Assembly: GCF_014647515.1 (NCBI RefSeq)
Contig: NZ_BMPI01000043.1
Coordinates: 23,858 to 87,857 of the forward strand
DNA: 64,000 nt
Source: Dactylosporangium sucinum
Lineage (GTDB): Bacteria > Actinomycetota > Actinomycetes > Mycobacteriales > Micromonosporaceae
Reading direction: 5' to 3'
Positions 41,600-49,925 of the stretch are shown here, piece after piece. The notes beneath the pieces were generated by a model. That model saw only the letters and a list, made by a program, of their open reading frames with translations. It was not told the DNA's origin and ran no database searches. Each line of letters opens with the position of its first letter. Position 1 is the first letter of the stretch. A program made the position numbers and the translations under genes.

Positions 41600-41725
41600 A
41601 CAGGAGGGGAGTATTCCCTCGCGGCGATCGTCGTCAGCACGGTGCACCCACGGTCACGTGGGACGCACCCGGCGTCGTCGGTCACCCGGCGTTGGCGGGT
41701 GACGGAAGAGACCTCCGGTGTCAAC
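41600..41725 (+). ncRNA. yybP-ykoY (Mn2+-sensing) riboswitch
   Basis: The leader contains GGAGGGGAGTA near its 5' end, then GTCGTCAGCACGG, a GC-rich hairpin (GTCACCCGGCGTTGGCGGGTGAC) and GGAAGAGACCTCCGGTG. GGAGG at 41603 pairs with CCTCC at 41712 to close the outer helix. These are the conserved blocks of the yybP-ykoY aptamer, known to bind manganese, and the gene downstream encodes a TerC-family exporter, its common partner. Confidence 0.82.
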
Positions 41726-41789
41726 TGCACAGTCCGCGCGTCCCCCTGGGGTCGGCGCGGTCTGTGGTGTGTCTACCGGAGGAATACAC

Positions 41790-42806
41790 GTGGACGTTGC
41801 CGGCTGGATCTGGACCGCGACGCTTGTCGGTCTGGGCGCCATTCTTCTGTTCGACCTGGCGATCGTCGCCCGTCGGCCGCATGAGCCGTCGATCAAGGAA
41901 TCGACGATCTGGGTCACCGTCTACGTCGGGCTCGCCGTGCTGTTCGGCCTGTTCGTGCTGTGGAAATGGGGCGGCGGCTACGCCGGGGAGTTCTACGCGG
42001 GCTGGCTGACGGAGTACAGCCTGTCGGTTGACAACCTGTTCGTCTTCGTGATCATCCTGTCCCGGTTCAAGGTGCCCCGGCAGTACCAGCAGAAGGTCCT
42101 GCTCATCGGCATCGTGCTCGCCCTGGTCATGCGCGGCGGGTTCATCGCGATCGGCGCGGCGGCGATCAGCCGCTTCTCCTGGGTCTTCTACATCTTCAGC
42201 GTCTTCCTGATCTACACCGCCGTGAAGCTGGCGACGCAGGGCGAGACGGACCAGGACGACTTCAAGGAGAACGCGCTCATCCGCTGGTCCCGGCGGGTGC
42301 TGCCGATGACGAAGCAGTACGAGGAGTCCCGGCTCACCGCCCGCGACGAGCGCGGCCGGCTGCACATGACCCCGATGATCGTGGTGCTCATCGCGATCGG
42401 CACCACCGACCTGATCTTCGCCCTCGACTCGATCCCGGCGATCTTCGGCCTCACCGCCGAGCCCTACCTGGTCTTCACCGCGAACGTCTTCGCGCTCATG
42501 GGGCTGCGCCAGCTGTACTTCCTGATCGGCGGCCTGCTCGACCGGCTGGTCTACCTCTCGATCGGCCTCGCCGTCGTCCTCGGCTTCATCGGCGTCAAGC
42601 TCTTCCTCGAGGCGCTCGCCGACAACAGCCTGCCGTTCATCAACGGCGGCGAGCACGTCGAATGGGCCCCGCACATCGGCATCGAGCTGTCGCTGAGCGT
42701 CATCATCGGCACCCTCGCCATCACCACCGTGGCCTCGCTCATCAAGTCGCGGCGCGACGCACGTGCACAGTCTGTGGAACCAGACAAGACGTCCAACGCT
42801 TCTTAA
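41790..42806 (+). CDS. TerC-family integral membrane protein, likely manganese exporter (Alx-type)
   Basis: A 338-residue protein with about nine membrane helices. The paired acidic motifs are present: EYSLSVDNLFVFVIILSRF and GTTDLIFALDSIPAIFGL, expected to bind metal. The cytoplasmic loop between them has charged residues (ETDQDDFKENALIRW). GGAGGA lies 7 nt before the GTG. With the Mn2+ riboswitch upstream, induction by high manganese and a role in Mn2+ export are the simplest reading; tellurite resistance is a historical name only. Confidence 0.9.
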   Translation: MDVAGWIWTATLVGLGAILLFDLAIVARRPHEPSIKESTIWVTVYVGLAVLFGLFVLWKWGGGYAGEFYAGWLTEYSLSVDNLFVFVIILSRFKVPRQYQQKVLLIGIVLALVMRGGFIAIGAAAISRFSWVFYIFSVFLIYTAVKLATQGETDQDDFKENALIRWSRRVLPMTKQYEESRLTARDERGRLHMTPMIVVLIAIGTTDLIFALDSIPAIFGLTAEPYLVFTANVFALMGLRQLYFLIGGLLDRLVYLSIGLAVVLGFIGVKLFLEALADNSLPFINGGEHVEWAPHIGIELSLSVIIGTLAITTVASLIKSRRDARAQSVEPDKTSNAS

Positions 42807-42877
42807 AAGCCCCGAACAGGGTCGCGCTCCGCACATTGAGGCGCGATTATGGGGTACCACGGCCGGGCGGGTGATGC

Positions 42878-43867
42878 ATGATGCACGAGATCGCACAGCA
42901 GGGCCATCTGACGGCCCCTGCGGTGTTATGCCCGTTTACGCCGCGGATCTCGCCGCACGCCGACGAGGTGCAGCGCTGGTCGCTGCACTGGGCGACCCGC
43001 CACGGCCTGCTCGAGCAGCCCGGCGCGCGCCAGGCGTTCGCGCGGGCCCGGTTCGCCAACCTCATGGCCCGCGCCCACCCGGACGCGGGCCCGGCCGAGC
43101 TGCAGCTCGCCACCGCCTGGCTGATCAGCATCTTCGTGCTCGACGACCTGCTGGAGAAGGCCCTCGTCCGCGCCCCGGGGCCGACCCGGGCCGCGGTCGA
43201 CGGGTTCGTGCGCCGGCTGCGCCACCAGCGCACCGACGGCCGCGAGCTGGCCGAGGCGCTCGGCCGGCCGCTCACCGGCGCCCTCGACGAGGTGTGGCGG
43301 CGCACCGAGGAGCGGGTCGGCCCGGCCTGGCGGGAGCGGTTCGTCGGGCATGTCGCCGACTACCTCGACGGCACGCTGTGGGAGGCGGGCAACCGCGCAC
43401 ACGACCGCCCGCCGCTGCTGGACGAGTACCGCACGATGCGCTACCACAGCGCCGCGACCGAGATGTTCTTCGACCTCATCGAGCCCATGCACGGCGTCGA
43501 GGCGCCCGCGGCCCTGCTCGCCGACCCCGACTTCGCCACCATGCGGCAGTCCGCCGGCATGATCATCGGGATCTTCAACGACCTGATCTCATGGCCGAAG
43601 GAGGTGGCCGTCGGCGACCACCACAACATCGTCTTCGCGTTCCAGCGCGAGCACCGCCTGTCGCTGCAGGACGCCGTCTACGCCGCGGTGGCCGAGCACG
43701 ACGAGCACGTCACGACCTTCGAGGCGGCCCGGCAGCGGCTCGGCGCCGCCGATCCCGGGCCGTGCGTCGACGACCTGGTCCACTGGATCCGCGGGAACCT
43801 CGACTGGTCGCTGGAGTCGGGCCGGTACACCCCGGCCCAGATCCCCCAGCAGCGCACCACCGACTAA
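42878..43867 (+). CDS. Class I terpene synthase
   Basis: A 329-residue cyclase. The aspartate-rich motif is FVLDDLLEK near residue 87, and the NSE triad is NDLISWPKE near 235; both chelate Mg2+ holding the diphosphate. Length and motif spacing match bacterial sesquiterpene cyclases. No prenyltransferase, P450 or methyltransferase gene is next to it, so the product may be a simple hydrocarbon or alcohol. An ATG 3 nt later is an alternative start. It follows the TerC gene by 71 nt and converges on typA. Confidence 0.88.
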   Translation: MMHEIAQQGHLTAPAVLCPFTPRISPHADEVQRWSLHWATRHGLLEQPGARQAFARARFANLMARAHPDAGPAELQLATAWLISIFVLDDLLEKALVRAPGPTRAAVDGFVRRLRHQRTDGRELAEALGRPLTGALDEVWRRTEERVGPAWRERFVGHVADYLDGTLWEAGNRAHDRPPLLDEYRTMRYHSAATEMFFDLIEPMHGVEAPAALLADPDFATMRQSAGMIIGIFNDLISWPKEVAVGDHHNIVFAFQREHRLSLQDAVYAAVAEHDEHVTTFEAARQRLGAADPGPCVDDLVHWIRGNLDWSLESGRYTPAQIPQQRTTD

Positions 43868-43871
43868 GGAC

Positions 43872-45737
43872 TCAGGCGTGCGCCCGCTTGCGGGCCACCC
43901 GCTCGCGGTCCTTCTGGTCGAGCATCACCTTGCGGATGCGGACCGCCTCCGGCGTGATCTCCACGCACTCGTCCTCGCGGCAGAACTCGAGGGCCTGCTC
44001 CAGCGACAGCTTCCGCGGCGGGATCAGCTTCTCCGTCTCGTCGGCGGCCGACGAGCGCATGTTGGTGAGCTTCTTCTCCTTGGTGATGTTGACGTCCATG
44101 TCGTCGGCGCGGGAGTTCTCGCCCACGATCATGCCCTCATACACCTCGGTGGTCGGCTCGACGAACATCGACCCGCGCTCCTGCAGGTTCATCATCGCGA
44201 ACGGCGTCGCCACGCCCGAGCGGTCGGCGACGAGCGAGCCGGTGGCGCGGGTGCGCAGCTCGCCGTACCACGGCTCGTAGGACTCGAAGACGTGGTGCAG
44301 GATGCCGGTGCCCCGGGTGTCGGTGAGGAACTCGGTGCGGAACCCGATCAGCCCGCGCGCCGGCACCAGCCACTCCATGCGGATCCAGCCGGTGCCGTGG
44401 TTGACCATCTGCTCCATGCGGCCCTTGCGGGTGGCCAGCAGCTGGGTGATCGCGCCGAGGTACTCCTCGGGGGCGTCGATCGTCAGCCGCTCGGTCGGCT
44501 CGTGGACCTTGCCGTCGATCTCCCGGGTGACGACCTGCGGCTTGCCGACCGTCAGCTCGTACCCCTCCCGGCGCATCTGCTCGACGAGGATCGCGAGGGC
44601 CAGCTCGCCACGCCCCTGGACCTCCCAGGCGTCGGGCCGCTCGGTGGGCAGCACGCGCAGCGACACGTTGCCGACGAGCTCGCGCTCCAGGCGGTCCTTG
44701 ACCAGGCGGGCGGTCACCTTCGCGCCCTTCACCTTGCCGGCGAGGGGCGACGTGTTGGTGCCGATGGTCATCGAGATGGCCGGCTCGTCGACCGTGATGC
44801 GCGGCAGCGGCACCGGGTTCTCGGCGTCGGCGAGCGTGTCACCGATCATGATCTCGGCGATGCCGGCCACGGCGATGATGTCGCCCGGCCCGGCCTGCTC
44901 GGCCGGCTTGCGCTCCAGGGCCTCGGTCATGAGCAGCTCGGAGATGCGCACGCTCTGCTGGGTGCCGTCCTCGCGGCACCAGGCGACCGTCTGCCCCTTG
45001 CGGATCGTGCCCTGCCGCACCCGGCACAGCGCCAGGCGGCCCAGGAACGGCGAGGCGTCGAGATTGGTGACGTGGGCCTGCAGCGGGGCTTCCTCGTCGT
45101 ACGCCGGCGCCGGGATCGTGTCGAGCAGCGTGCGGAACAGCGGCTGGAGGCTGTCGCTGTCCTCCGGCACCGTCCCGTCCGCCGGCTGGGTCAGCGAGGC
45201 GATGCCGTCGCGCGCGCAGGCGTAGATGATCGGGAAGTCGATCTGCTCCTCGTCGGCGTCGAGGTCGAGGAACAGCTCATACGTCTCGTCGACGACCTCG
45301 CGGATCCGCGCGTCGGGCCGGTCGACCTTGTTGATCACCAGGATGATCGGCATGCGGGCCTTGAGCGCCTTGCGCAGCACGAACCGCGTCTGCGGCAGCG
45401 GCCCCTCGCTCGCGTCGACGAGCAGCACGACCCCGTCGACCATGGTCAGCCCGCGCTCCACCTCGCCACCGAAGTCGGCGTGCCCCGGCGTGTCGATGAT
45501 GTTGATCGTCACGGGGTCGCCGCCGTCGCCCGGCACGTACCGCACCGCGGTGTTCTTGGCGAGAATGGTGATGCCCTTCTCGCGCTCGAGGTCCATCGAG
45601 TCCATGACCCGGTCGGTGAGCTCGGCCCGGGCGTGGAACGCGCCGGCCTGCCGCAACATCGCGTCGACGAGCGTGGTCTTTCCGTGGTCGACGTGGGCGA
45701 TGATGGCCACGTTGCGGAGATCTGAGCGGGTCTGCAT
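43872..45737 (-). CDS. typA: GTPase TypA/BipA
   Basis: A 621-residue translational GTPase related to EF-G. G1 is AHVDHGKTTLVDAML, G2 region RERGIT-like (EREKGITI), G3 DTPGHADFGG and G4 NKVDRPD. Later domains include the EF-G-like GRGELALAILVEQMRREGYEL and the BipA-specific C-terminal domain (PRKLSLEQALEFCREDECVEITPEAVRIRK). It binds ribosomes and affects assembly and stress survival. MQTRSDLRNV aligns with the usual N-terminus; MAS three residues earlier is possible. Confidence 0.95.
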   Translation of the reverse strand: MQTRSDLRNVAIIAHVDHGKTTLVDAMLRQAGAFHARAELTDRVMDSMDLEREKGITILAKNTAVRYVPGDGGDPVTINIIDTPGHADFGGEVERGLTMVDGVVLLVDASEGPLPQTRFVLRKALKARMPIILVINKVDRPDARIREVVDETYELFLDLDADEEQIDFPIIYACARDGIASLTQPADGTVPEDSDSLQPLFRTLLDTIPAPAYDEEAPLQAHVTNLDASPFLGRLALCRVRQGTIRKGQTVAWCREDGTQQSVRISELLMTEALERKPAEQAGPGDIIAVAGIAEIMIGDTLADAENPVPLPRITVDEPAISMTIGTNTSPLAGKVKGAKVTARLVKDRLERELVGNVSLRVLPTERPDAWEVQGRGELALAILVEQMRREGYELTVGKPQVVTREIDGKVHEPTERLTIDAPEEYLGAITQLLATRKGRMEQMVNHGTGWIRMEWLVPARGLIGFRTEFLTDTRGTGILHHVFESYEPWYGELRTRATGSLVADRSGVATPFAMMNLQERGSMFVEPTTEVYEGMIVGENSRADDMDVNITKEKKLTNMRSSAADETEKLIPPRKLSLEQALEFCREDECVEITPEAVRIRKVMLDQKDRERVARKRAHA

Positions 45738-45861
45738 AGACGCCATTGTTCCAGGCGCCCGTTGCATGCCCGCACGGACTGTGCACGCTGTGACGAACGA
45801 CCCGTGCGGGGCGGCGGGAACGCCATCGAGCGGTTAGCCTGCGGGCACGGGGAGGTAGACA

Positions 45862-46689
45862 ATGGAATACGACGAGGACACCGACGAGTTCCCGAGGCCG
45901 AGGCGGGCCGCGAGACGCGTCGGCGCCGTCCTGCTCACGGTCGCCCTGGCCGTGGTCCTGATCGGCTGCGCCGTGATCGTCAACCTGGCCAAGGGCGTGG
46001 ACCGCCCGTCCGGGGCGGCCGCGACCAGCCCCGCCGCTCGCCCGACCCCGTCGGACTCTCCCTCGGAGTCGCCGTCGCCGTCGCCTCCGCCACCGCCGCC
46101 GACGGAGGAGACCCAGACGACGGAGGCCCCACCGCCACCCCCGAAGACGACGAAACCCGGCTGCCAGCCGACCTACAAGGGCAAGCAACTCGCGAAGTCC
46201 CAGGTCCGCAAGTATCTGGACACGGCGTCGAAGACAAAATACTGGGGAACGAGGGCCCCGGCGGCGGAACAGGCGATCCGCGTCCCGGTCCGCCTCCTGT
46301 ATGCGATCGCCGACCAGGAAAGCGGCTGGCAGTCCAACATCTACGCCTGCGACAAGGGCGTGGGCATCATGCAGGTGATGCCCGACACCCACACCTGGAT
46401 GAACCAGCGCTTCGGCACGACGTACAACATCGACGTCCCGGCCGACAACGTCCATCTGGGCGCCCAGTACCTAGCCTGGCTCTTCTCGTACTACGGCGCC
46501 CAGCTGAAGACCTTCAAGGCGGACGGCACCTACAACCTGTCCGACCCGACCCTGCTCAACGGCGTCATCTCCGCCTACAACTGGGGCACCGCGGGCGTAG
46601 ACCCCGCCAAGGGCAAGGCCGGCATTCCCAACGGCCAATACGTCGACAACGTCAAGGCCCTGATGGAGTTCTGCTGCGAGGACTATTAA
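45862..46689 (+). CDS. Membrane-anchored lytic transglycosylase
   Basis: A 275-residue protein. A cytoplasmic start of about 20 residues, one membrane helix (VGAVLLTVALAVVLIGCAVIVNL), a Ser/Pro/Glu-rich stalk of about 55 residues, then an SLT domain: LLYAIADQESGWQSNIYACDKGVGIMQVMPDTHTWM, with Glu of DQESGW as the catalytic acid. It cleaves peptidoglycan glycan chains outside the membrane. GGGAGG precedes the ATG. A 117-bp repeat begins 9 nt past the stop. Confidence 0.9.
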   Translation: MEYDEDTDEFPRPRRAARRVGAVLLTVALAVVLIGCAVIVNLAKGVDRPSGAAATSPAARPTPSDSPSESPSPSPPPPPPTEETQTTEAPPPPPKTTKPGCQPTYKGKQLAKSQVRKYLDTASKTKYWGTRAPAAEQAIRVPVRLLYAIADQESGWQSNIYACDKGVGIMQVMPDTHTWMNQRFGTTYNIDVPADNVHLGAQYLAWLFSYYGAQLKTFKADGTYNLSDPTLLNGVISAYNWGTAGVDPAKGKAGIPNGQYVDNVKALMEFCCEDY

Positions 46690-46698
46690 GACCAGGAT

Positions 46699-47010
46699 GA
46701 CTCGGGTCCGCGCAAGGCGCGACCGTCGCTCCCGCCAGACACCGCGGGTGGGGCCCACCAGGGTGGGCCCGACCCGCTGCCACCGCCGTCGCCCCAAGCC
46801 CCCACCCGGCTGCTCGCCGCCCAGGGACGCCCCCGTCAGCCGCCGCATCTCCAAAGACGTTGGTCGATCTACCCGCACCCCTCAAGGACCGACAGCCACC
46901 CGATCCGACCAACCTCCGCTGGCGCCCCCCGCAAGCACCCCCGGCACCCCCGCCCTCATGATCAATGGAGACTTCCGGTCGCCATGACAGCCAATTCCGT
47001 CCAACGATCA
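46699..47010 (+). repeat. Composite intergenic repeat, second full copy (modules i-ii-iii)
   Basis: Module i (46699 to about 46811) begins GACTCGGGTCCGCGCAAGGC and shares CTCCCGCCAGACACCGC and CCGTCGCCCCAAG with the other copies; its middle is replaced by a GGGCCCACC...GGGTGGGCCC hairpin. Module ii (46855-46885) carries GGTCGATCTACCC. Module iii (46956-47010) has GATC sites 50 nt apart, as at 20089-20138. Order and spacing match the copy at 20418-20084 read leftward. Confidence 0.8.
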
Positions 47011-47127
47011 CGGCCCCGCCCGGCGACAAGCACCGTGAGGCTGGGCGCCGGACCGGCCCGGTGGGCGCTGAAGGAGTAAACGAGGCGGCGGGTTGGCCCT
47101 GCACCGTGCGACGGCGAGCCGCTGGGG

Positions 47128-47285
47128 GCTGAGCGGAGCGAGGAGCGGCGAGCGGGGCTGAGCGGTTTGCGGGACGGCGAGCGGGCTGAGCGCGGTGGTA
47201 TGCGGGGCGGCGAGTAGGGCTGAGCGGTTTGCGGGGCGGCGAATAGCGTCTGAGCGGTATGCGGGGCGGCGAGTGGGGCTGGGGG
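47128..47285. repeat. Imperfect tandem repeat, GCTGAGCGG units
   Basis: Four to five units containing GCTGAGCGG(T)TTGCGGG.CGGCGAG start at about 47157, 47185, 47219 and 47249, that is, every 28-34 bp. No coding evidence. It lies between the composite repeat and the CocE gene. Confidence 0.75.
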
Positions 47286-47374
47286 CCGGCCGGGGCGGGC
47301 GGTGTGGCGGAGCTGCGGGTGGGTGGGGTGACGCGGCGTGCGGGGCGTCAGCGCGCTTCCTAGACTCAAGTCGC

Positions 47375-48994
47375 ATGAGGCTTGATCCGGTCGGTCGCTT
47401 GCTGAAACTCCCGCCACCGCTGGCCAACCGGGTCCACGTGACGCGCGCCATCCCCGTCCGGGCTCGCGACGGCGCCATCCTGCGGGCCGACCACTACGCG
47501 CCCGCGCTCGGCGCCAGCCTGCCCACCGTGCTCGTCCGCACACCGTACGGCCGCGGCGCGCCGGTCAGCCTGCTCTGCCGGGCCGTCGCGCAGCGCGGGT
47601 TCCATGTGCTCATCCAGTCGTGCCGCGGGACCGCCGACTCGGGCGGGACGTTCGAGCCGCTGCTGCAGGAGCGTGAGGACGGGCTCGACACGCTCGACTG
47701 GCTGCGGCGCCAGCCGTGGTACGACGGGCGGCTGCTCACCTACGGCCCCAGCTACGTCGGGTTCGTGCAGTGGGCGCTCGCCGCCGAGGCCGGGGACGAG
47801 CTCAAGGCGATGGCCACCATCGTCACCGCCTCCGACTTCGGGCCGCCCACCTACGCCGGCGGCGCCTTCTCGCTCGACACCGTGCTCACCTGGTCGGCGC
47901 TGCTGGAGGCGCAGCGCGGCCCGCGGCTGGAGAACGCCGTCGAGCTGCTGCGCGGGCAGCCGAAGCTGCAGCGCGGGCTGGCCCGCGTGCCGATGGCCGA
48001 GGCCGACCGGATCACCACCGGGGCGGAGATCGAGTTCTTCCAGCGGTGGCTGGCCGAGGGCGACCCCGCGGCGCCCTACTGGACCGAGCGCGGCCACGCC
48101 CACCGCCTGCCCCATGTCACCGCGCCGGTCCTCATGATAGGCGGCTGGTACGACATCTTCCTGCCCTGGCAACTGTCCGACTACGCGGCGCTGCGCAAGG
48201 CCGGCAGCCAGCCGTACCTCACCGTCGGGCCCTGGCACCACGGCAGCGCCGGGCTGTTCCAGCACTCCGCGGCCGAGTCCGTCGCCTGGTTCCGGGCGCA
48301 CACCGGCGGGCCGGAGCGGGTGCGCGAGCGGCCGGTCCGGGTGCACGTCGGCGGGGCCGACGGGTGGCTCGAGATGGCGGACTGGCCGCCGCCCGACAGC
48401 CTGAGCCAGCGGTGGTACCTCAGGAGCGGCGGACGCCTGGACCGCGCACCCGGCCCCGACGGCGAGCCCGTCGACGCCTTCACCTACGACCCGAAGGACC
48501 CGACCCCGGCGCTGGGCGGTCCGCGCCTGGTCGGCAAGATCTCCGGCCGGCGCGACAACCGTCCCCTGGAGTCGCGCCCCGACGTCCTGACGTTCACGTC
48601 CCCGCCGCTGACCGAGCCGCTCGACGTGATCGGCCCGGTCGCCGCCGACGTCGTCGTGCGGGCCACCGCCCCGTACTTCGACGTCTTCGTCCGGCTGTGC
48701 GAGGTCGACGAGCAGGGCCGCTCCTGGAACATCTGCGACGGCCTGGCCCGGGTGCGCGAGCCGGACGGCGAACTGGTGCGCGTCGAGCTGTGGCCCACCG
48801 CCCACCGCTTCGCCGCCGGCAACCGCATCCGGGTGCAGGTCAGCGGCGGCGCCCACCCGAGGTTCTCGCGCAACCCGGGCACCGGCGCCCCGCTCGGCCA
48901 CGAGCTGGAGCTGCGCGCCGTGCGTCAGGAGCTGCTCGCCCCGTCGTCGATCACGCTCCCGGTGCCGCCCACCGCCGAGGAGAACGGCCGCTGA
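47375..48994 (+). CDS. CocE/NonD-family hydrolase (X-Pro dipeptidyl-peptidase-like)
   Basis: A 539-residue alpha/beta hydrolase. The nucleophile Ser is in TYGPSYVGFVQWALA, the Asp in LMIGGWYDIFLPW and the His in VGPWHHGSAG. The C-terminal 220 residues are the jelly-roll domain of the family (PPLTEPLDVIGPVAADVVVRATAPYFDVFVRLCEVD, and ending in the usual GGAHPRFSRNPGTG). There is no signal peptide, so it is cytoplasmic. It acts on acyl esters or amides; the substrate is unknown. TAGACT lies 8 nt before the ATG, suggesting an almost leaderless message. Confidence 0.9.
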   Translation: MRLDPVGRLLKLPPPLANRVHVTRAIPVRARDGAILRADHYAPALGASLPTVLVRTPYGRGAPVSLLCRAVAQRGFHVLIQSCRGTADSGGTFEPLLQEREDGLDTLDWLRRQPWYDGRLLTYGPSYVGFVQWALAAEAGDELKAMATIVTASDFGPPTYAGGAFSLDTVLTWSALLEAQRGPRLENAVELLRGQPKLQRGLARVPMAEADRITTGAEIEFFQRWLAEGDPAAPYWTERGHAHRLPHVTAPVLMIGGWYDIFLPWQLSDYAALRKAGSQPYLTVGPWHHGSAGLFQHSAAESVAWFRAHTGGPERVRERPVRVHVGGADGWLEMADWPPPDSLSQRWYLRSGGRLDRAPGPDGEPVDAFTYDPKDPTPALGGPRLVGKISGRRDNRPLESRPDVLTFTSPPLTEPLDVIGPVAADVVVRATAPYFDVFVRLCEVDEQGRSWNICDGLARVREPDGELVRVELWPTAHRFAAGNRIRVQVSGGAHPRFSRNPGTGAPLGHELELRAVRQELLAPSSITLPVPPTAEENGR

Positions 48995-49003
48995 CCGGCG
49001 GCG

Positions 49004-49333
49004 TCAGTCCTCGAACGTCGAGGGGCCCACGTCGGTGTACGTGCCCTCGGCCGGGTCCCACTCGAACTGGCGGCCCTCCGAGCCGGCGCTGACGATCTTG
49101 CCGAACGCCGGGTAGCGCTCGACGAGCCACTCCAGGTCGGGCATCAGCAGCTCGCCGGCGTCGGCCAGCTGCTCGTCGGTCTCGTCCCCCACGAGGAGGT
49201 TCCAGCCGCTCGCCCGGCGGCCGTCCGGCGCCGGCGGGAGGGTGGCGTCCTCCGGATCGTGGTACACGTATCCGGGGGCCAGCGACTCGTCCTCCACCAG
49301 CCGCCGCGACGCGAACGCGATCAAGTTACCCAT
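49004..49333 (-). CDS. Hypothetical acidic protein, 109 residues
   Basis: Starts MGNLIAFASRRLVEDESLAPGYVYHDPEDATLPPAPDGR and contains LMPDLEWLVERYPAFGKIVSAGSEGRQFEWDPAEGTYTDV. It is strongly acidic and probably soluble. No family recognised. It is convergent with the hydrolase and divergent from the DinB-fold gene 37 nt away. Confidence 0.7.
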   Translation of the reverse strand: MGNLIAFASRRLVEDESLAPGYVYHDPEDATLPPAPDGRRASGWNLLVGDETDEQLADAGELLMPDLEWLVERYPAFGKIVSAGSEGRQFEWDPAEGTYTDVGPSTFED

Positions 49334-49370
49334 GCCGTCCAGTATGGCGCCCGTCCCGAGAGGGGTCCGG

Positions 49371-49925
49371 ATGACCACCGCCGCCGAGGAACACCGCACG
49401 ATCGCCGGCCGATTCACCGAGCTCACCCAGCATGCGCGACCCGGGACCTGGGACGCCCCGTCCCCCTGCCCGGGCTGGGCGGCCCGCGACGTGGTGCGCC
49501 ACCTCGTCGAGTGGCTGCCCGGCTTCCTGGCCGCCGGGGCGGGCATCGAGCTGCCGAAGGGCCCGTCGCCCGACGACGACCCGGCCGGCGCCTGGCAGGC
49601 GCACGCCGCCGCCGTCCAGGCCCTGCTCGACGACCCGGCGAGCGAGTCGGTCGTGCTGCGCGACCGCAACGTCGGCGAGCTGCCGCTGCCGGCGGCGATC
49701 ACGATGTTCTACACGTCGGACGTGTTCATGCACACCTGGGACCTGGCCCGCGCGACCGGCCAGGACGACACCCTCGACCCGGAGCGCTGCGCGCGGATGC
49801 TGGAGGGCATGGGGCCCGCGGAGGCGGCCATGCGGGGCAGCGGCCACTTCGGCCCCCGCGTCGAGGTCCCCGGCGACGCCGACCCGCAGACGAGGCTCCT
49901 CGCCTTCATCGGGCGCCGTCCCTAG
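49371..49925 (+). CDS. TIGR03086-type metal-binding protein (DinB / maleylpyruvate isomerase fold)
   Basis: A 184-residue four-helix-bundle protein. FTELTQHARPGTWDAPSPCPGWAARDVVRHLVEW and FYTSDVFMHTWDLARATGQD hold the His residues of the metal site. In actinobacteria such proteins serve in thiol-dependent (mycothiol) isomerisation or conjugation; the specific role is not known. Its TAG shares the CTAG at 49922-49925 with the stop of the opposing gene. Confidence 0.82.
   Translation: MTTAAEEHRTIAGRFTELTQHARPGTWDAPSPCPGWAARDVVRHLVEWLPGFLAAGAGIELPKGPSPDDDPAGAWQAHAAAVQALLDDPASESVVLRDRNVGELPLPAAITMFYTSDVFMHTWDLARATGQDDTLDPERCARMLEGMGPAEAAMRGSGHFGPRVEVPGDADPQTRLLAFIGRRP

Noticed and set aside
41790..42806. 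Tellurite resistance gene as a resistance island marker
   Set aside because: TerC homologues are mostly metal exporters, no other ter gene is present, and the Mn2+ riboswitch gives a better explanation.
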